From the NCBI RefSeq assembly GCF_014199535.1, contig NZ_JACHNV010000002.1, positions 620,001 to 684,000 of the forward strand: a DNA stretch of 64,000 bases, written 5' to 3'. Every line of letters starts with the position of its first letter. Positions within the stretch are counted from its first letter, which is position 1. The notes under the pieces were generated by a model that saw only the letters and a program-made list of their open reading frames with translations, searched no databases and had not been told where the DNA came from. Position numbers and translations under genes: made by a program. Below are positions 7,484 to 15,891 of the stretch, piece by piece. This DNA is from Hymenobacter latericoloratus. Its GTDB lineage: Bacteria; Bacteroidota; Bacteroidia; Cytophagales; Hymenobacteraceae.

Positions 7484-8887
7484 ATGGAACGTTACAGACA
7501 CTACTCTGATACTTCCCGTTTTATTCTGCCCGCGGTAGATGTTCTGCTGATTTTCGCGGCCTTCCGGCTGGCGGGTTACCTGTTTCTGGGCAACTGGTAT
7601 TTCGGGGGGTACTATCCCTTCTTCTACGCCATTTTCGCCCTGCTCTGGTGGATTCTCTCGGGGCAGTTTGCCAACCTGTACCGTACTGACCGGCTGATTA
7701 CCTACCCCGAGAAGCTGCTGTATCTGATGCGCACCTTTCTGCTGCACGCGGGGGTAGTGCTGCTGGGGGTAGTGGCCCTGCACATGTACTGGCTGCCGGC
7801 CCGCTACCTGTTTTCGGCCTACAGCTTTTCGGTAACGGCCGTGGTGGCGGGGCGCTTTCTGATTACGTTTTTCTACCGGGCCTACCATAAGCACCTGGCC
7901 CGCCCGCACAGCCGCTTCGTGATAGTAGGCGCAGGGGCCTCCGGGCAGGAGCTGTACCGCTTCCTGGAGTCGCACGACCCGATAGCCAACCAGTTTATGG
8001 GCTTTTTCGCCGATAGCACCGAGCCCGTGCCGGCCGGCATCCGGCCGCTGGTGCGCGGGCGCCTCTCGGAGCTGAAGGACTACTGCCTGCGCACCCAGGT
8101 CGATGAAATCTACTTCGCCATGCCCCTCGACCGGCGCCAGCTGATTGAAGACCTTTCGCGCTTCGCCGACGACCATTTCCTGTCCTTTCGCATTGTTCCC
8201 GATTTCCGCGGCACCGTCCGTAAAGATGTGAACGTCTATTTCTACGACCACCTGCCCATTCTCACCATCCGGCACGCACCGCTGGGCATCCGGACCAATC
8301 AGCTGCTGAAGCGCCTGTTTGATATTGCCTTCTCGCTGCTGGTGATTGTGGGCGTGTTTCCGGTGGTGCTCACGCTGCTGGCCCTGCTCATTAAGCTCGA
8401 CTCGCCGGGGCCGGTATTCTTCAAGCAGATGCGGCCGGGCAAGCGCAACCAACTGTTTCCGTGCTACAAGCTGCGCACCATGCGCCAGGGCCACGGCCAG
8501 ACCGAGCTGCAGGCTACTAAAGGCGACCTGCGCGTGACGCGTGTGGGCCAGTACCTGCGCAAGTACAACCTCGACGAGCTACCCCAGTTTTTCAACGTCC
8601 TGCTCGGGCACATGTCGGTGGTAGGGCCCCGGCCCAACATGATTTCGCAACTGGAGGAATACAGCAAGCACATCCGCACCTACCAGATGCGCCACGCCGT
8701 AACGCCTGGCATCACGGGCTACGCCCAAGTAAACGGCTTCCGGGGTGAAACCCGCGAGGCCGGCACCATGGAAAAGCGCGTGGAGTACGACCTGAAGTAC
8801 GTAGAAAACTGGTCGTTCGGGCTGGATATGAAAATCATCGGCCTTACCGTCTGGAACATGGTGAAAGGCGAAAAGAACGCTTACTAG
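7484..8887 (+). CDS. Polyprenyl-phosphate sugar phosphotransferase (WcaJ-like)
   Basis: The 467-residue protein starts exopolysaccharide repeat-unit synthesis by moving a sugar-1-phosphate from a nucleotide sugar to undecaprenyl phosphate at the inner membrane. The N-terminal ~130 residues form several membrane helices, followed by a Rossmann-like CoA-binding-type domain (VIVGAGASGQELYRF near 145-160). Another helix near 285-305 precedes the transferase domain. That domain shows SPGPVFFKQMRPGK, YKLRTM, YNLDELPQFFNVL, MSVVGPRPN and TPGITGYAQVNG, all hallmarks of the bacterial sugar transferase family. Length fits the family. It is the first gene of the plus-strand polysaccharide cluster and follows an AT-rich upstream region. 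Sugar specificity (glucose or galactose) cannot be told. Confidence 0.92.
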   Translation: MERYRHYSDTSRFILPAVDVLLIFAAFRLAGYLFLGNWYFGGYYPFFYAIFALLWWILSGQFANLYRTDRLITYPEKLLYLMRTFLLHAGVVLLGVVALHMYWLPARYLFSAYSFSVTAVVAGRFLITFFYRAYHKHLARPHSRFVIVGAGASGQELYRFLESHDPIANQFMGFFADSTEPVPAGIRPLVRGRLSELKDYCLRTQVDEIYFAMPLDRRQLIEDLSRFADDHFLSFRIVPDFRGTVRKDVNVYFYDHLPILTIRHAPLGIRTNQLLKRLFDIAFSLLVIVGVFPVVLTLLALLIKLDSPGPVFFKQMRPGKRNQLFPCYKLRTMRQGHGQTELQATKGDLRVTRVGQYLRKYNLDELPQFFNVLLGHMSVVGPRPNMISQLEEYSKHIRTYQMRHAVTPGITGYAQVNGFRGETREAGTMEKRVEYDLKYVENWSFGLDMKIIGLTVWNMVKGEKNAY

Positions 8888-8908
8888 CGGTGAAATAGTG
8901 AGTTTGCC

Positions 8909-9085
8909 CCGGTCCGACGGGCGCAGCCCGTCGGACCGGTTGCCGTCCGCGCCATTCGCGCCGAAAGGCCGGCACCCGCCTACCCCCTCTATCTTGCCAA
9001 ACCCTCCCGGACCGGAAGTCAGCACGAAGCCAATCGGTCGGACGGGCTGCGCCCGTCGGACCGGGCAATGCCGCGCCGTTCGCAG
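8909..9085. repeat. Pair of REP-like palindromes
   Basis: Two near-identical palindromes lie in the 230-nt spacer. The first pairs 8909-8922 with 8926-8939, 14 perfect base pairs around a GCA loop. The second pairs 9035-9047 with 9051-9063 around TGC, with one mismatch. Each copy is followed by a related tail (GCGCC-TTCGC), so the units are direct repeats of palindrome plus tail. This resembles REP elements; no mobile gene is nearby. Confidence 0.75.
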
Positions 9086-9117
9086 TTACTGAACTCTTAA
9101 ACTCACTATCTCACCAG

Positions 9118-9900
9118 ATGCTGCCAAAACTACCCGTTCTGGATTCCTGGATTTCAACCGGCTCGGTGGCTGATTTTGTGGCGACTATCCTGAAGCTGGG
9201 GGCGGCGCGCGCCTCGGCCTACGTGTGCTTTGCCAACGTGCACATGGTAGTGGAGGCCCAGCACGACGCCCAGTTCCGGCAGATTCTGCGCGAGGCCGCC
9301 CTGGTAGCCCCCGATGGCAGCCCCGTAGCTGCCGCCGTACACTGGCTCAACCCCCGCAGTGCGCCCCAGGCCCGCGTGGCCGGCATGGACCTGCTGCCCG
9401 TGCTGCTGGAAGCCGCCGCCCGCAGCGGGCAGTCGGTGTATTTCTATGGCACCACCAACGAAGTGCTGACGGCTATGGTAGCCCGGGCCCGGCGTGAGCT
9501 GCCCACGCTGCGCATAGCCGGCACCCACTCGCCCCCGTTCCGGGCCCTGACCCCGGAGGAAGACGCGGCCGAGGTAGCCGCCATCAACGCCGCCGACCCC
9601 GACCTGCTGTTTGTGGCCCTGGGCTGCCCGCGCCAGGAAAAATGGATGGCTGCCCACCAGGGGCGCATTCGGGCCTGTATGCTGGGGGTAGGGCAGGCGT
9701 TTCCGGTGTACGCGGGCCTGGAGCGCCGCCTGCCCCTGTGGGCCCGCCGCCTCTGGCTGGAGTGGGCCTACCGCCTGTGGCTGGAGCCGCGCCGGCTGTG
9801 GCGCCGCTACCTGGTTACCAACACCCGCTTCGTGTACCTGCTCACCCGGCGCACACTCGCTAACCTGGCCGGCCGGCCGGTTGCTCAGTCCGCCGCCTAG
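9118..9900 (+). CDS. WecG/TagA/CpsF-family glycosyltransferase
   Basis: The 260-residue protein belongs to the GT26 family, which usually adds the second sugar, often a ManNAc or ManNAcA, to a lipid-linked intermediate. Seen in the sequence: [20 protein letters not shown] (the Asp-Gly pair of the family), [11 protein letters not shown], and [15 protein letters not shown] near residues 161-175 with the PRQE-W motif. The C-terminus is rich in Arg, Trp and Leu ([26 protein letters not shown]), as is normal for membrane association in this family. It follows the initiating sugar transferase, which fits addition of the second residue. Confidence 0.9.
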   Translation: MLPKLPVLDSWISTGSVADFVATILKLGAARASAYVCFANVHMVVEAQHDAQFRQILREAALVAPDGSPVAAAVHWLNPRSAPQARVAGMDLLPVLLEAAARSGQSVYFYGTTNEVLTAMVARARRELPTLRIAGTHSPPFRALTPEEDAAEVAAINAADPDLLFVALGCPRQEKWMAAHQGRIRACMLGVGQAFPVYAGLERRLPLWARRLWLEWAYRLWLEPRRLWRRYLVTNTRFVYLLTRRTLANLAGRPVAQSAA

Positions 9901-10150
9901 CTCCGCTGCCCCGTGCGAAAACCCTGCTTCTCCCACCCACAACAGGGCGGGCGGACTCATTGTGCGCGGCGAATGGATAATACACACGTTTATTTTAATT
10001 TTTATAAAAAATATTAATAAAAAATATTGTCAAGATTATAATTACATCTATATTTCAGCAACCTTAGCTCACTATAGATCATGCCGTAAATGCGTGTTGA
10101 GCTCCTTTTATCGACTTCTCTCCCCTGATAATGATTTAACCCTTACACGT
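9901..10150. promoter_or_regulatory. AT-rich spacer, presumed promoter region
   Basis: The 250-nt spacer shifts from GC-rich to strongly AT-rich between about 9985 and 10070, ahead of the cytidylyltransferase gene. I found no clean TTTG/TAnnTTTG pair. Similar AT islands precede other gene groups in this window. Confidence 0.4.
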
Positions 10151-11041
10151 ATGAAAGCAGTGATTCTGGCGGGTGGCTACGGCACCCGAATCAGTGAGGA
10201 AAGCGGCGTGCGGCCTAAGCCCATGGTGGAGATTGGGGGGCGGCCGATTCTGTGGCATATCATGAAGATATATGCCCACCATGGCATCCGCGACTTCGTT
10301 ATCTGCTGCGGCTACAAGGGGCACCTGATCAAGCAGTACTTCTCTGATTATTTCCTGCACAACTCCGACGTGACATTCCGTATGGACCGTAACGAGATGC
10401 AGATTCATCGTAACCACGCCGAGCCCTGGACCGTGACCCTGGTAGATACCGGTCAGGAAACCATGACCGGCGGCCGCCTGCGCCGGGTGCGCGAGTACGT
10501 GGAAAACGAAACCTTCTGCCTGACCTACGGCGACGGGGTAGGCGACGTGGACATTCGGGAGGCCGTGCGCTACCACCGCCAGCAGGGCGCCCTGGCTACC
10601 CTCACGGCCGTCCGCCAGCCCGGCCGCTTCGGGGTGTTTAACCTGCAGGATTCCAGCAGCCTGGTTTCCAGCTTCACCGAGAAGCCGGAGGGCGGCGAAA
10701 CGCCCTGGATCAACGGGGGATTCTTCGTGCTGGAGCCTGCCATTTTCGACTACATCGACGGCGACGACACGGTATGGGAAAAGGCCCCGCTGGAGCGCCT
10801 GGCCGCCGAAGGCCGCCTGGCCGCCTTCCGCCACACCGGCTTCTGGCAGCCCATGGATACCCTGCGCGACAAAAACATGCTGGAAGAAATGTGGCAGCAG
10901 GGCCGCGCCCAGTGGAAAGTATGGAGCAACGCCCCTGAGTCGGCGGAGCCCGACCCGGTGCTGGCCGACATCCTGGCCTCTCCCGTAGTGGCCCCGCTCA
11001 GCCAGCGGGTAGCCGCCCCCACCATCATGCCGGCCGATTGA
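10151..11041 (+). CDS. rfbF: Glucose-1-phosphate cytidylyltransferase
   Basis: The 296-residue product makes CDP-glucose from CTP and glucose-1-phosphate, the entry step to CDP-deoxysugars. It begins [19 protein letters not shown], the nucleotidyltransferase signature, followed by [33 protein letters not shown] near residues 123-136 supplies the metal-binding Asp, and the C-terminal half keeps the family pattern [11 protein letters not shown] and [14 protein letters not shown] 10151 is chosen; upstream in-frame codons lie in the AT-rich spacer. It opens a seven-gene plus-strand block of sugar-modifying genes. A CDP-glucose 4,6-dehydratase, the usual next enzyme, is not obvious nearby. Confidence 0.93.
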   Translation: MKAVILAGGYGTRISEESGVRPKPMVEIGGRPILWHIMKIYAHHGIRDFVICCGYKGHLIKQYFSDYFLHNSDVTFRMDRNEMQIHRNHAEPWTVTLVDTGQETMTGGRLRRVREYVENETFCLTYGDGVGDVDIREAVRYHRQQGALATLTAVRQPGRFGVFNLQDSSSLVSSFTEKPEGGETPWINGGFFVLEPAIFDYIDGDDTVWEKAPLERLAAEGRLAAFRHTGFWQPMDTLRDKNMLEEMWQQGRAQWKVWSNAPESAEPDPVLADILASPVVAPLSQRVAAPTIMPAD

Positions 11042-11248
11042 TAGGGCAGGAGGGGTAGGGGGTAGTAGGGCAGGCGTTATTGCAATGAGAAGGTAGGAAA
11101 GCATAGCGGAGAAGCTGACAGCGTGGCTTGTCGGGTTTCCTTCTCTCTTCCGGACACTTCGCCCCCTTATCCCCATACCCTACACCTCCTCACCCCCCCC
11201 CCTCGCCCTCACACCCCCATACCCTCCTACCCTCATACTCTACACCAT
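11042..11248. repeat. Spacer with G-rich arm then C-rich arm
   Basis: Directly after the stop codon is a G-rich stretch of GGGTAGG-type words (11042-11080). Directly before the next start is a C-rich stretch of CCCTACC/CCTCAC words (11160-11247). The two can pair imperfectly over long distances. The layout matches the spacer at 20842-21000, which uses the same words. Confidence 0.55.
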
Positions 11249-12340
11249 ATGCGCATTCTTATCACGGGTAACATGGGCTACGTGGGCCCGGGCGTGGTGC
11301 GCCACCTGCGGCAGCAGTTTCCGCAGGCCGAGCTGATTGGCTACGACATGGGCTACTTTGCCCACTGCCTCACCGGGGCCCGCCGCCTGCCCGAGTCGCG
11401 GCTGGACCGGCAGATTTTCGGCGACATCCGCCACCTGCCCGAAGGCTTGCTCGAAGGCGTGGACGCGGTAGTAAACCTGGCGGCCATCAGCAACGACCCC
11501 ATGGGCCAGACCTACGAGCAGGTAACCCTGGATGTAAACTACCTGGCTGGCATTGAGCTGGCCCGTAAGGCCAAGGCGGCCGGCGTGGGCAGCTTCGTGT
11601 TTGCCTCCTCGTGCAGCATGTACGGGGCGGGGGGCGAGGGCGCCAAAACCGAAGCCTCCGACCTGAACCCCCTCACGGCCTACGCCCGCTCTAAGGTGCT
11701 GACCGAGCAGGCCCTGCGCCCCCTCGCCGACGACCACTTTGTGGTGACCTGCCTGCGCTTTGCTACTGCCTGCGGCTGGAGCGACCGGCTGCGGCTGGAT
11801 CTGGTGGTAAACGACTTCGTGGCCGGGGCCGTGGCCGCCGGCGAAATCAGCATCCTGAGCGATGGTACGCCCTGGCGCCCCCTCATTCATGTGCAGGATA
11901 TGGCCCGGGCCATTGCGTGGGCCTTGGGTCGCACCCCCGAGGTAGGGGGCTCCTTCCTGGCCATCAATACGGGCTCGGAGCAGTGGAACTACCAGGTGCG
12001 CGAGCTGGCCTACGCCGTGGCGGAGTCGCTGCCCGGTACCCGCGTGAGCCTGAACCCCGCCGCCCCGCCCGACAAACGCTCCTACCGCGTCGATTTCAGC
12101 CTGTACCGCGAGCTGGCCCCCGACCACCAGCCCCGCCGCACCCTTGCGGATACCATTGACGAGCTGCGCGACGGGCTGCTGGGCATGAACTTCCGCGACG
12201 CGGCCTTTCGCTCCTCGGAGCTGATGCGACTGCGCGTGCTCACCAGCCTGCGCGAAGCGCACGAGCTGGCCGACGACCTGGGCTGGGCCCGCGCCGCCAG
12301 TGCCCGGGTGGTAGCGGCTCCGGCTGCTACCATAGCCTAG
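11249..12340 (+). CDS. NAD-dependent epimerase/dehydratase (extended SDR)
   Basis: The 363-residue protein is an extended short-chain dehydrogenase acting on a nucleotide sugar. The N-terminus carries a glycine-rich NAD site (MRILITGNMGYVGPGVV). VNLAAISNDP follows at the end of a central strand. The catalytic triad is visible as SSCSMYG (Ser) and YARSK (Tyr and Lys). PWRPLIHVQDMARAI near residue 210-225 is the usual sugar-binding region. It lies between the cytidylyltransferase and a 3,5-epimerase-like gene, so it may do the 4,6-dehydration, epimerisation or a reduction on CDP-glucose-derived sugar. Which of these cannot be read from sequence. Start ATG 11249 fits the family; upstream in-frame codons lie in a C-rich repeat. 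Confidence 0.85.
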   Translation: MRILITGNMGYVGPGVVRHLRQQFPQAELIGYDMGYFAHCLTGARRLPESRLDRQIFGDIRHLPEGLLEGVDAVVNLAAISNDPMGQTYEQVTLDVNYLAGIELARKAKAAGVGSFVFASSCSMYGAGGEGAKTEASDLNPLTAYARSKVLTEQALRPLADDHFVVTCLRFATACGWSDRLRLDLVVNDFVAGAVAAGEISILSDGTPWRPLIHVQDMARAIAWALGRTPEVGGSFLAINTGSEQWNYQVRELAYAVAESLPGTRVSLNPAAPPDKRSYRVDFSLYRELAPDHQPRRTLADTIDELRDGLLGMNFRDAAFRSSELMRLRVLTSLREAHELADDLGWARAASARVVAAPAATIA

Positions 12341-12396
12341 GACTGCGGGTGGCCCGCCGCCGCTTTCTGCCATCAACTTCCAACACCTACCCCCTT

Positions 12397-12948
12397 ATGA
12401 TTTTCACCGAAACCGAGCTGCCCGGCGCCTTCATCATTGATGTGGACCGTATGGCCGATGAGCGCGGCTTTTTCGCCCGCTCCTGGTGCGCCGATGAGTT
12501 TGAGGCGCATGGTATTCTGATGCCGCCCCTGCAAGCCAACGTATCCTCTAACCCCCAGCGCGGCACCCTGCGCGGCATGCACCTGCAGCTGCCGCCCCAC
12601 GAGGAAACCAAGCTCGTCCGCTGCACCCGCGGGGCCATTTACGACGTGATTGTGGACCTGCGCGAAGAGTCGCCGACTTACGGGCAGTGGCTGGGCGTGG
12701 AGCTGACCGCCGACTCGTTCCGGATGCTGTTCGTGCCGGGCCGCTTTGCCCACGGCTTCATCACCCTGCAGGACAATACCGACGTGTGCTACCAGGTATC
12801 GGCCAAGTACGCTCCGGGCTTCGAGCGGGGCCTGCGCTGGAACGACCCCGCCATCGGCATCAAGTGGCCCCTGGAGCCTACCCTGATTTCCGAGAAAGAC
12901 CAGCGCCACCCCGACTTTGAGCTGCGCGTGCCCGTGCCGGTTGAGTAA
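12397..12948 (+). CDS. rfbC: dTDP-4-dehydrorhamnose 3,5-epimerase family protein
   Basis: The 183-residue cupin matches the RmlC family in length and motifs: ADERGFFARSW, RGTLRGMHLQ with the catalytic His, YDVIVDLREESPTYGQW with the Asp, FVPGRFAHGFITL, and DVCYQVSAKY with the catalytic Tyr region. Family members epimerise C3 and C5 of 4-keto sugars. Because the first gene of the block makes CDP-glucose and not dTDP-glucose, the true substrate may be a CDP-4-keto sugar. I use ATG 12397, the standard start for the family, not the upstream in-frame ATG at 12349. The stop codon lies inside an inverted repeat. Confidence 0.88.
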   Translation: MIFTETELPGAFIIDVDRMADERGFFARSWCADEFEAHGILMPPLQANVSSNPQRGTLRGMHLQLPPHEETKLVRCTRGAIYDVIVDLREESPTYGQWLGVELTADSFRMLFVPGRFAHGFITLQDNTDVCYQVSAKYAPGFERGLRWNDPAIGIKWPLEPTLISEKDQRHPDFELRVPVPVE

Positions 12949-13074
12949 CGGAGTAAACTGAGTAGCGGGATAATCGTGCGGCTGGTGTGCCATGTGCTAG
13001 CAGTCTGATTATCACAGCAGTTACTCAGATGCTCATTTGCTCCGTTACTCGCTATTCCCCTCACTCCGTTACTC
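12943..13074. repeat. Long spacer inverted repeat, GAGTAAC family
   Basis: A 12-nt arm at 12943-12954, covering the rfbC stop codon, is perfectly repeated in inverse at 13063-13074 and almost fully at 13040-13050. Inner arms also pair (CTGAGTA with TACTCAG; GATAATC with GATTATC). The whole 130-nt spacer to the next start is thus a foldable hairpin. Its words recur at 59332-59457. Confidence 0.7.
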
Positions 13075-13082
13075 TCTCCCAG

Positions 13083-14432
13083 ATGCTCATTATTGATACG
13101 GCGCTGCAACAGCGCCAGCGCGAAGGCCGCCCCATTCGGGTGGGTATGGTAGGGGCGGGCTTTATGGCCCGGGGCGTGGCCCGGCAAATCTGCTGCTACG
13201 TGCCCGGCATGGAGCTGGTAGCCATTGCCAACCGCACCCCAGATAAAGCCCGCGCTATTTACGCCGAAGCCGGCGTGACCGAGGTAACCGAAGTCGGGAC
13301 GGTGGCGCAGCTGGAGGCCTGCGTAGCCCAGGGCCGCCCCGCCATCACCGACGACGCTCTGCTGCTGAGTCGGGCCGCGGGCATCGAGGCCATTATTGAG
13401 GTAACCGGAGCCGTGGAGCATGGCGCCCGCGTGGTGCTGGAAGCCATTCGGCACGGCAAGCACATCATTCTGCTCAACGCCGAGCTCGACGGCACCGTGG
13501 GGCCCATCCTGAAAGTGTACGCCGACCGCGCCGGGGTAGTATATACCGTGGCCGACGGCGACCAGCCGGGCGTAACCCTCAACCTGGCCCGCTTCGTGAA
13601 GGGCCTAGGGGTAACGCCGGTGCTGTGCGGCAACATCAAAGGTCTCCACGACCCTTACCGCAACCCTACCACCCAGGAAGGCTTTGCCCGGCAGTGGGGC
13701 CAGAACCCCAGCATGGTGACCAGCTTCGCCGATGGCAGCAAAATCAGTTTTGAGCAGGCCGTGGTAGCCAATGCCCTGGGCATGCGCGTGGCCCGCCGGG
13801 GCATGCTGGGGCCCACCGTGGAGCCGGGCACCCCCATCACCAAAGCCGCCGAGTGGTACCCCCACGAGCTGCTGTTGGGCAACGGCCCCGGCATAGTAGA
13901 CTACGTAGTGGGCGCCGAGCCCGGCCCCGGCGTGTTTGTGCTGGGCACCATTGATGACCCCGTGCAGCAGCACTACCTGAAGCTCTATAAGCTGGGGCCG
14001 GGGCCGCTGTACTGCTTCCACACCCCCTACCACCTCTGCCACTTCGAAACCCCCACCACCGTAGCGCGGGCCGTACTGTTTCAGGATGCCGCCCTGGCGC
14101 CGGCGGGCCCCATGTGCGTGGAGGTAGTAACGGCCGCCAAAGTGCCCCTGCTGGCCGGGCAGGTGCTGGATGGCATCGGGCACTACCACACCTACGGCCT
14201 GGCCGAAAACGCCGACGTAGCTGAGCGCGAAAACCTGCTGCCCATTGGCGTGGCCGAAGGCTGCATTCTGCGCCACGACGTGCCCAAAGATCAAGTGCTG
14301 ACCTACGATGACGTGCTGGTGCCCGAGGGCCGGCTGATTGACCAGCTGCGCCGCGAGCAGGCCGCTTACTTCCAGTCTCTTGCGCGGCCGCTTACCCCGC
14401 TTACCGTAGCGGCGGCGCCCTCCGTAGCGTAG
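13083..14432 (+). CDS. NAD(P)-dependent oxidoreductase with C-terminal SAF domain
   Basis: The 449-residue protein begins with a Rossmann fold (IRVGMVGAGFMARGVARQI), then ELVAIANRTPDKA and a dehydrogenase core with IIEVTGAVEHG and IILLNAELDGTVGP. The N-terminal two-thirds resemble homoserine-dehydrogenase-like proteins; the last ~90 residues (NLLPIGVAEGCILRHDVPKDQVLTY) are a SAF domain as in sialic-acid-synthase and UxaA-type proteins. This fold pair is found in polysaccharide clusters and has no firm reaction assigned that I know of. I chose ATG 13083 because earlier in-frame codons lie in the spacer repeat. Its neighbours suggest oxidation of an activated sugar or a small acid side chain. 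Confidence 0.78.
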   Translation: MLIIDTALQQRQREGRPIRVGMVGAGFMARGVARQICCYVPGMELVAIANRTPDKARAIYAEAGVTEVTEVGTVAQLEACVAQGRPAITDDALLLSRAAGIEAIIEVTGAVEHGARVVLEAIRHGKHIILLNAELDGTVGPILKVYADRAGVVYTVADGDQPGVTLNLARFVKGLGVTPVLCGNIKGLHDPYRNPTTQEGFARQWGQNPSMVTSFADGSKISFEQAVVANALGMRVARRGMLGPTVEPGTPITKAAEWYPHELLLGNGPGIVDYVVGAEPGPGVFVLGTIDDPVQQHYLKLYKLGPGPLYCFHTPYHLCHFETPTTVARAVLFQDAALAPAGPMCVEVVTAAKVPLLAGQVLDGIGHYHTYGLAENADVAERENLLPIGVAEGCILRHDVPKDQVLTYDDVLVPEGRLIDQLRREQAAYFQSLARPLTPLTVAAAPSVA

Positions 14433-14496
14433 CGGCCGCCGCGCTTATCTGCATCTGTCTGCTCTTTCCGCCTATTTCAACTCCCCTCACCTTTTT

Positions 14497-15834
14497 ATGG
14501 AATATCTGTCCTCGCTCGTTTCCGGTGCGACGCTCACTGCTACTTGCCCATGCGTCGGGGCCGATGCCCCCCACCTGCTGCCCGAGCCCGTAGAGCCGCC
14601 GGCCAGTCCGTGCCGGTTTTGCGGGGAGCCGCTGGACTACACCTTCGTGAACCTGGGCACCTCGCCGCTGTGCCAGAACCATGTGCGGCCCCACGAGTTC
14701 AACCGGGCTGAGGCGTTCTACCCCCTGCACGCCCGCGTATGTCGCAGCTGCTTTCTGGTCCAGCTCGATGAGTTCGTGACCTCCGAGGAAATCTTCCAGA
14801 ACGACTACGCCTACTTCTCGTCGTACTCCGCCTCCTGGCTGCGCCACGCCCGCCGCTACACCGACATGGCCACCGAGCGGTTTGGGCTGAACAGCCAGAG
14901 CCTGGTGGTAGAAGTAGCTTCCAACGACGGCTACCTGCTGCAGTACTTCGTGGAAAAGGATATTCCGGTGCTGGGCATTGAGCCGGCCACCAACGTAGCC
15001 GGCCACGCCCAGGCCAAGGGCATCAACACGCTGGTGCGCTTTTTCGGGACGGAAACGGCCCGGTACGTGGCCGAGCTGTCGGGGCAGGCCGATTTGCTGC
15101 TGGGCAACAACGTGCTGGCCCACGTGCCCGACATCAACGACTTTGTGGCCGGCATGCGCATTCTGCTCAAGCCGGGCGGCGTGATTACCATGGAGTTTCC
15201 GCACCTGCTGCGCCTGATGGAGGGCAACCAGTTCGATACCATTTACCACGAGCACTTCAGCTACCTGTCGTTTTACACCGTGGAGCGCATCTTTGCCCAC
15301 CACGGCTTGGTGTTGTTTGACGTGGAAGAGCTGCCGACCCACGGCGGCTCCCTGCGCATCTTTGCCCGCCACGCGGCTAACCTGCGTCGGCCCGTAACCG
15401 AACGGGTAACAGCCCTGCGCCACCGCGAGCTGGAGGCCGGCATCACGGACCTGGCCTACTACAGCGACTTCGAGGAGAAAGCCAAGGCAACCAAGCGCAA
15501 GCTGCTGGAATTCCTGATTGAGGCCCAGCGCGCCGGCAAAACAGTGGTGGGCTACGGCGCCCCCGGCAAGGGCAATACGCTGCTGAACTACTGCGGCATC
15601 CGGACCGACTTTCTGGAATATACCGTGGATGTGAGCCCCCACAAGCAGGGCAACTTTCTGCCCGGCACGCGCATTCCCATCTGCCACCCCGACCGCATCC
15701 GCCAGACCCAGCCCGACTACGTGCTGATTCTGCCCTGGAACCTGCGCGAGGAGATTATGGAGCAGATGCAGGACATCCGCAGCTGGGGCGGGCGCTTTGT
15801 GGTGCCTATTCCGGAAGTGCAGGTGTACGAGTAG
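14497..15834 (+). CDS. SAM-dependent C-methyltransferase (NDP-sugar type)
   Basis: The 445-residue protein has the three-part plan of sugar C-methyltransferases. An N-terminal zinc-binding domain carries CRFCGEPL and later CRSCFLVQL. The middle class I methyltransferase fold shows VVEVASNDGYLLQYF and VLGIEPATN. The C-terminal domain carries GYGAPGKGNTLLNYCGI and HPDRIRQTQPDYVLILPWN. Homologues methylate C3 of 4-keto deoxysugars. Here it is expected to add a methyl branch to the sugar made by the upstream genes. The start ATG 14497 gives ~30 extra residues ahead of the zinc domain; a later start is possible but none is better placed. Confidence 0.87.
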   Translation: MEYLSSLVSGATLTATCPCVGADAPHLLPEPVEPPASPCRFCGEPLDYTFVNLGTSPLCQNHVRPHEFNRAEAFYPLHARVCRSCFLVQLDEFVTSEEIFQNDYAYFSSYSASWLRHARRYTDMATERFGLNSQSLVVEVASNDGYLLQYFVEKDIPVLGIEPATNVAGHAQAKGINTLVRFFGTETARYVAELSGQADLLLGNNVLAHVPDINDFVAGMRILLKPGGVITMEFPHLLRLMEGNQFDTIYHEHFSYLSFYTVERIFAHHGLVLFDVEELPTHGGSLRIFARHAANLRRPVTERVTALRHRELEAGITDLAYYSDFEEKAKATKRKLLEFLIEAQRAGKTVVGYGAPGKGNTLLNYCGIRTDFLEYTVDVSPHKQGNFLPGTRIPICHPDRIRQTQPDYVLILPWNLREEIMEQMQDIRSWGGRFVVPIPEVQVYE

Positions 15835-15891
15835 CAAGGGGGTCTGCCCGCTGCCCGTTCACCAAGCCTCGTTTTCCTACCCCTGCTGCTG

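Noticed and set aside
9881..10150. Upstream extension of the cytidylyltransferase frame
   Set aside because: Family start is MKAVILAGG at 10151; the extension runs through the AT-rich promoter region.
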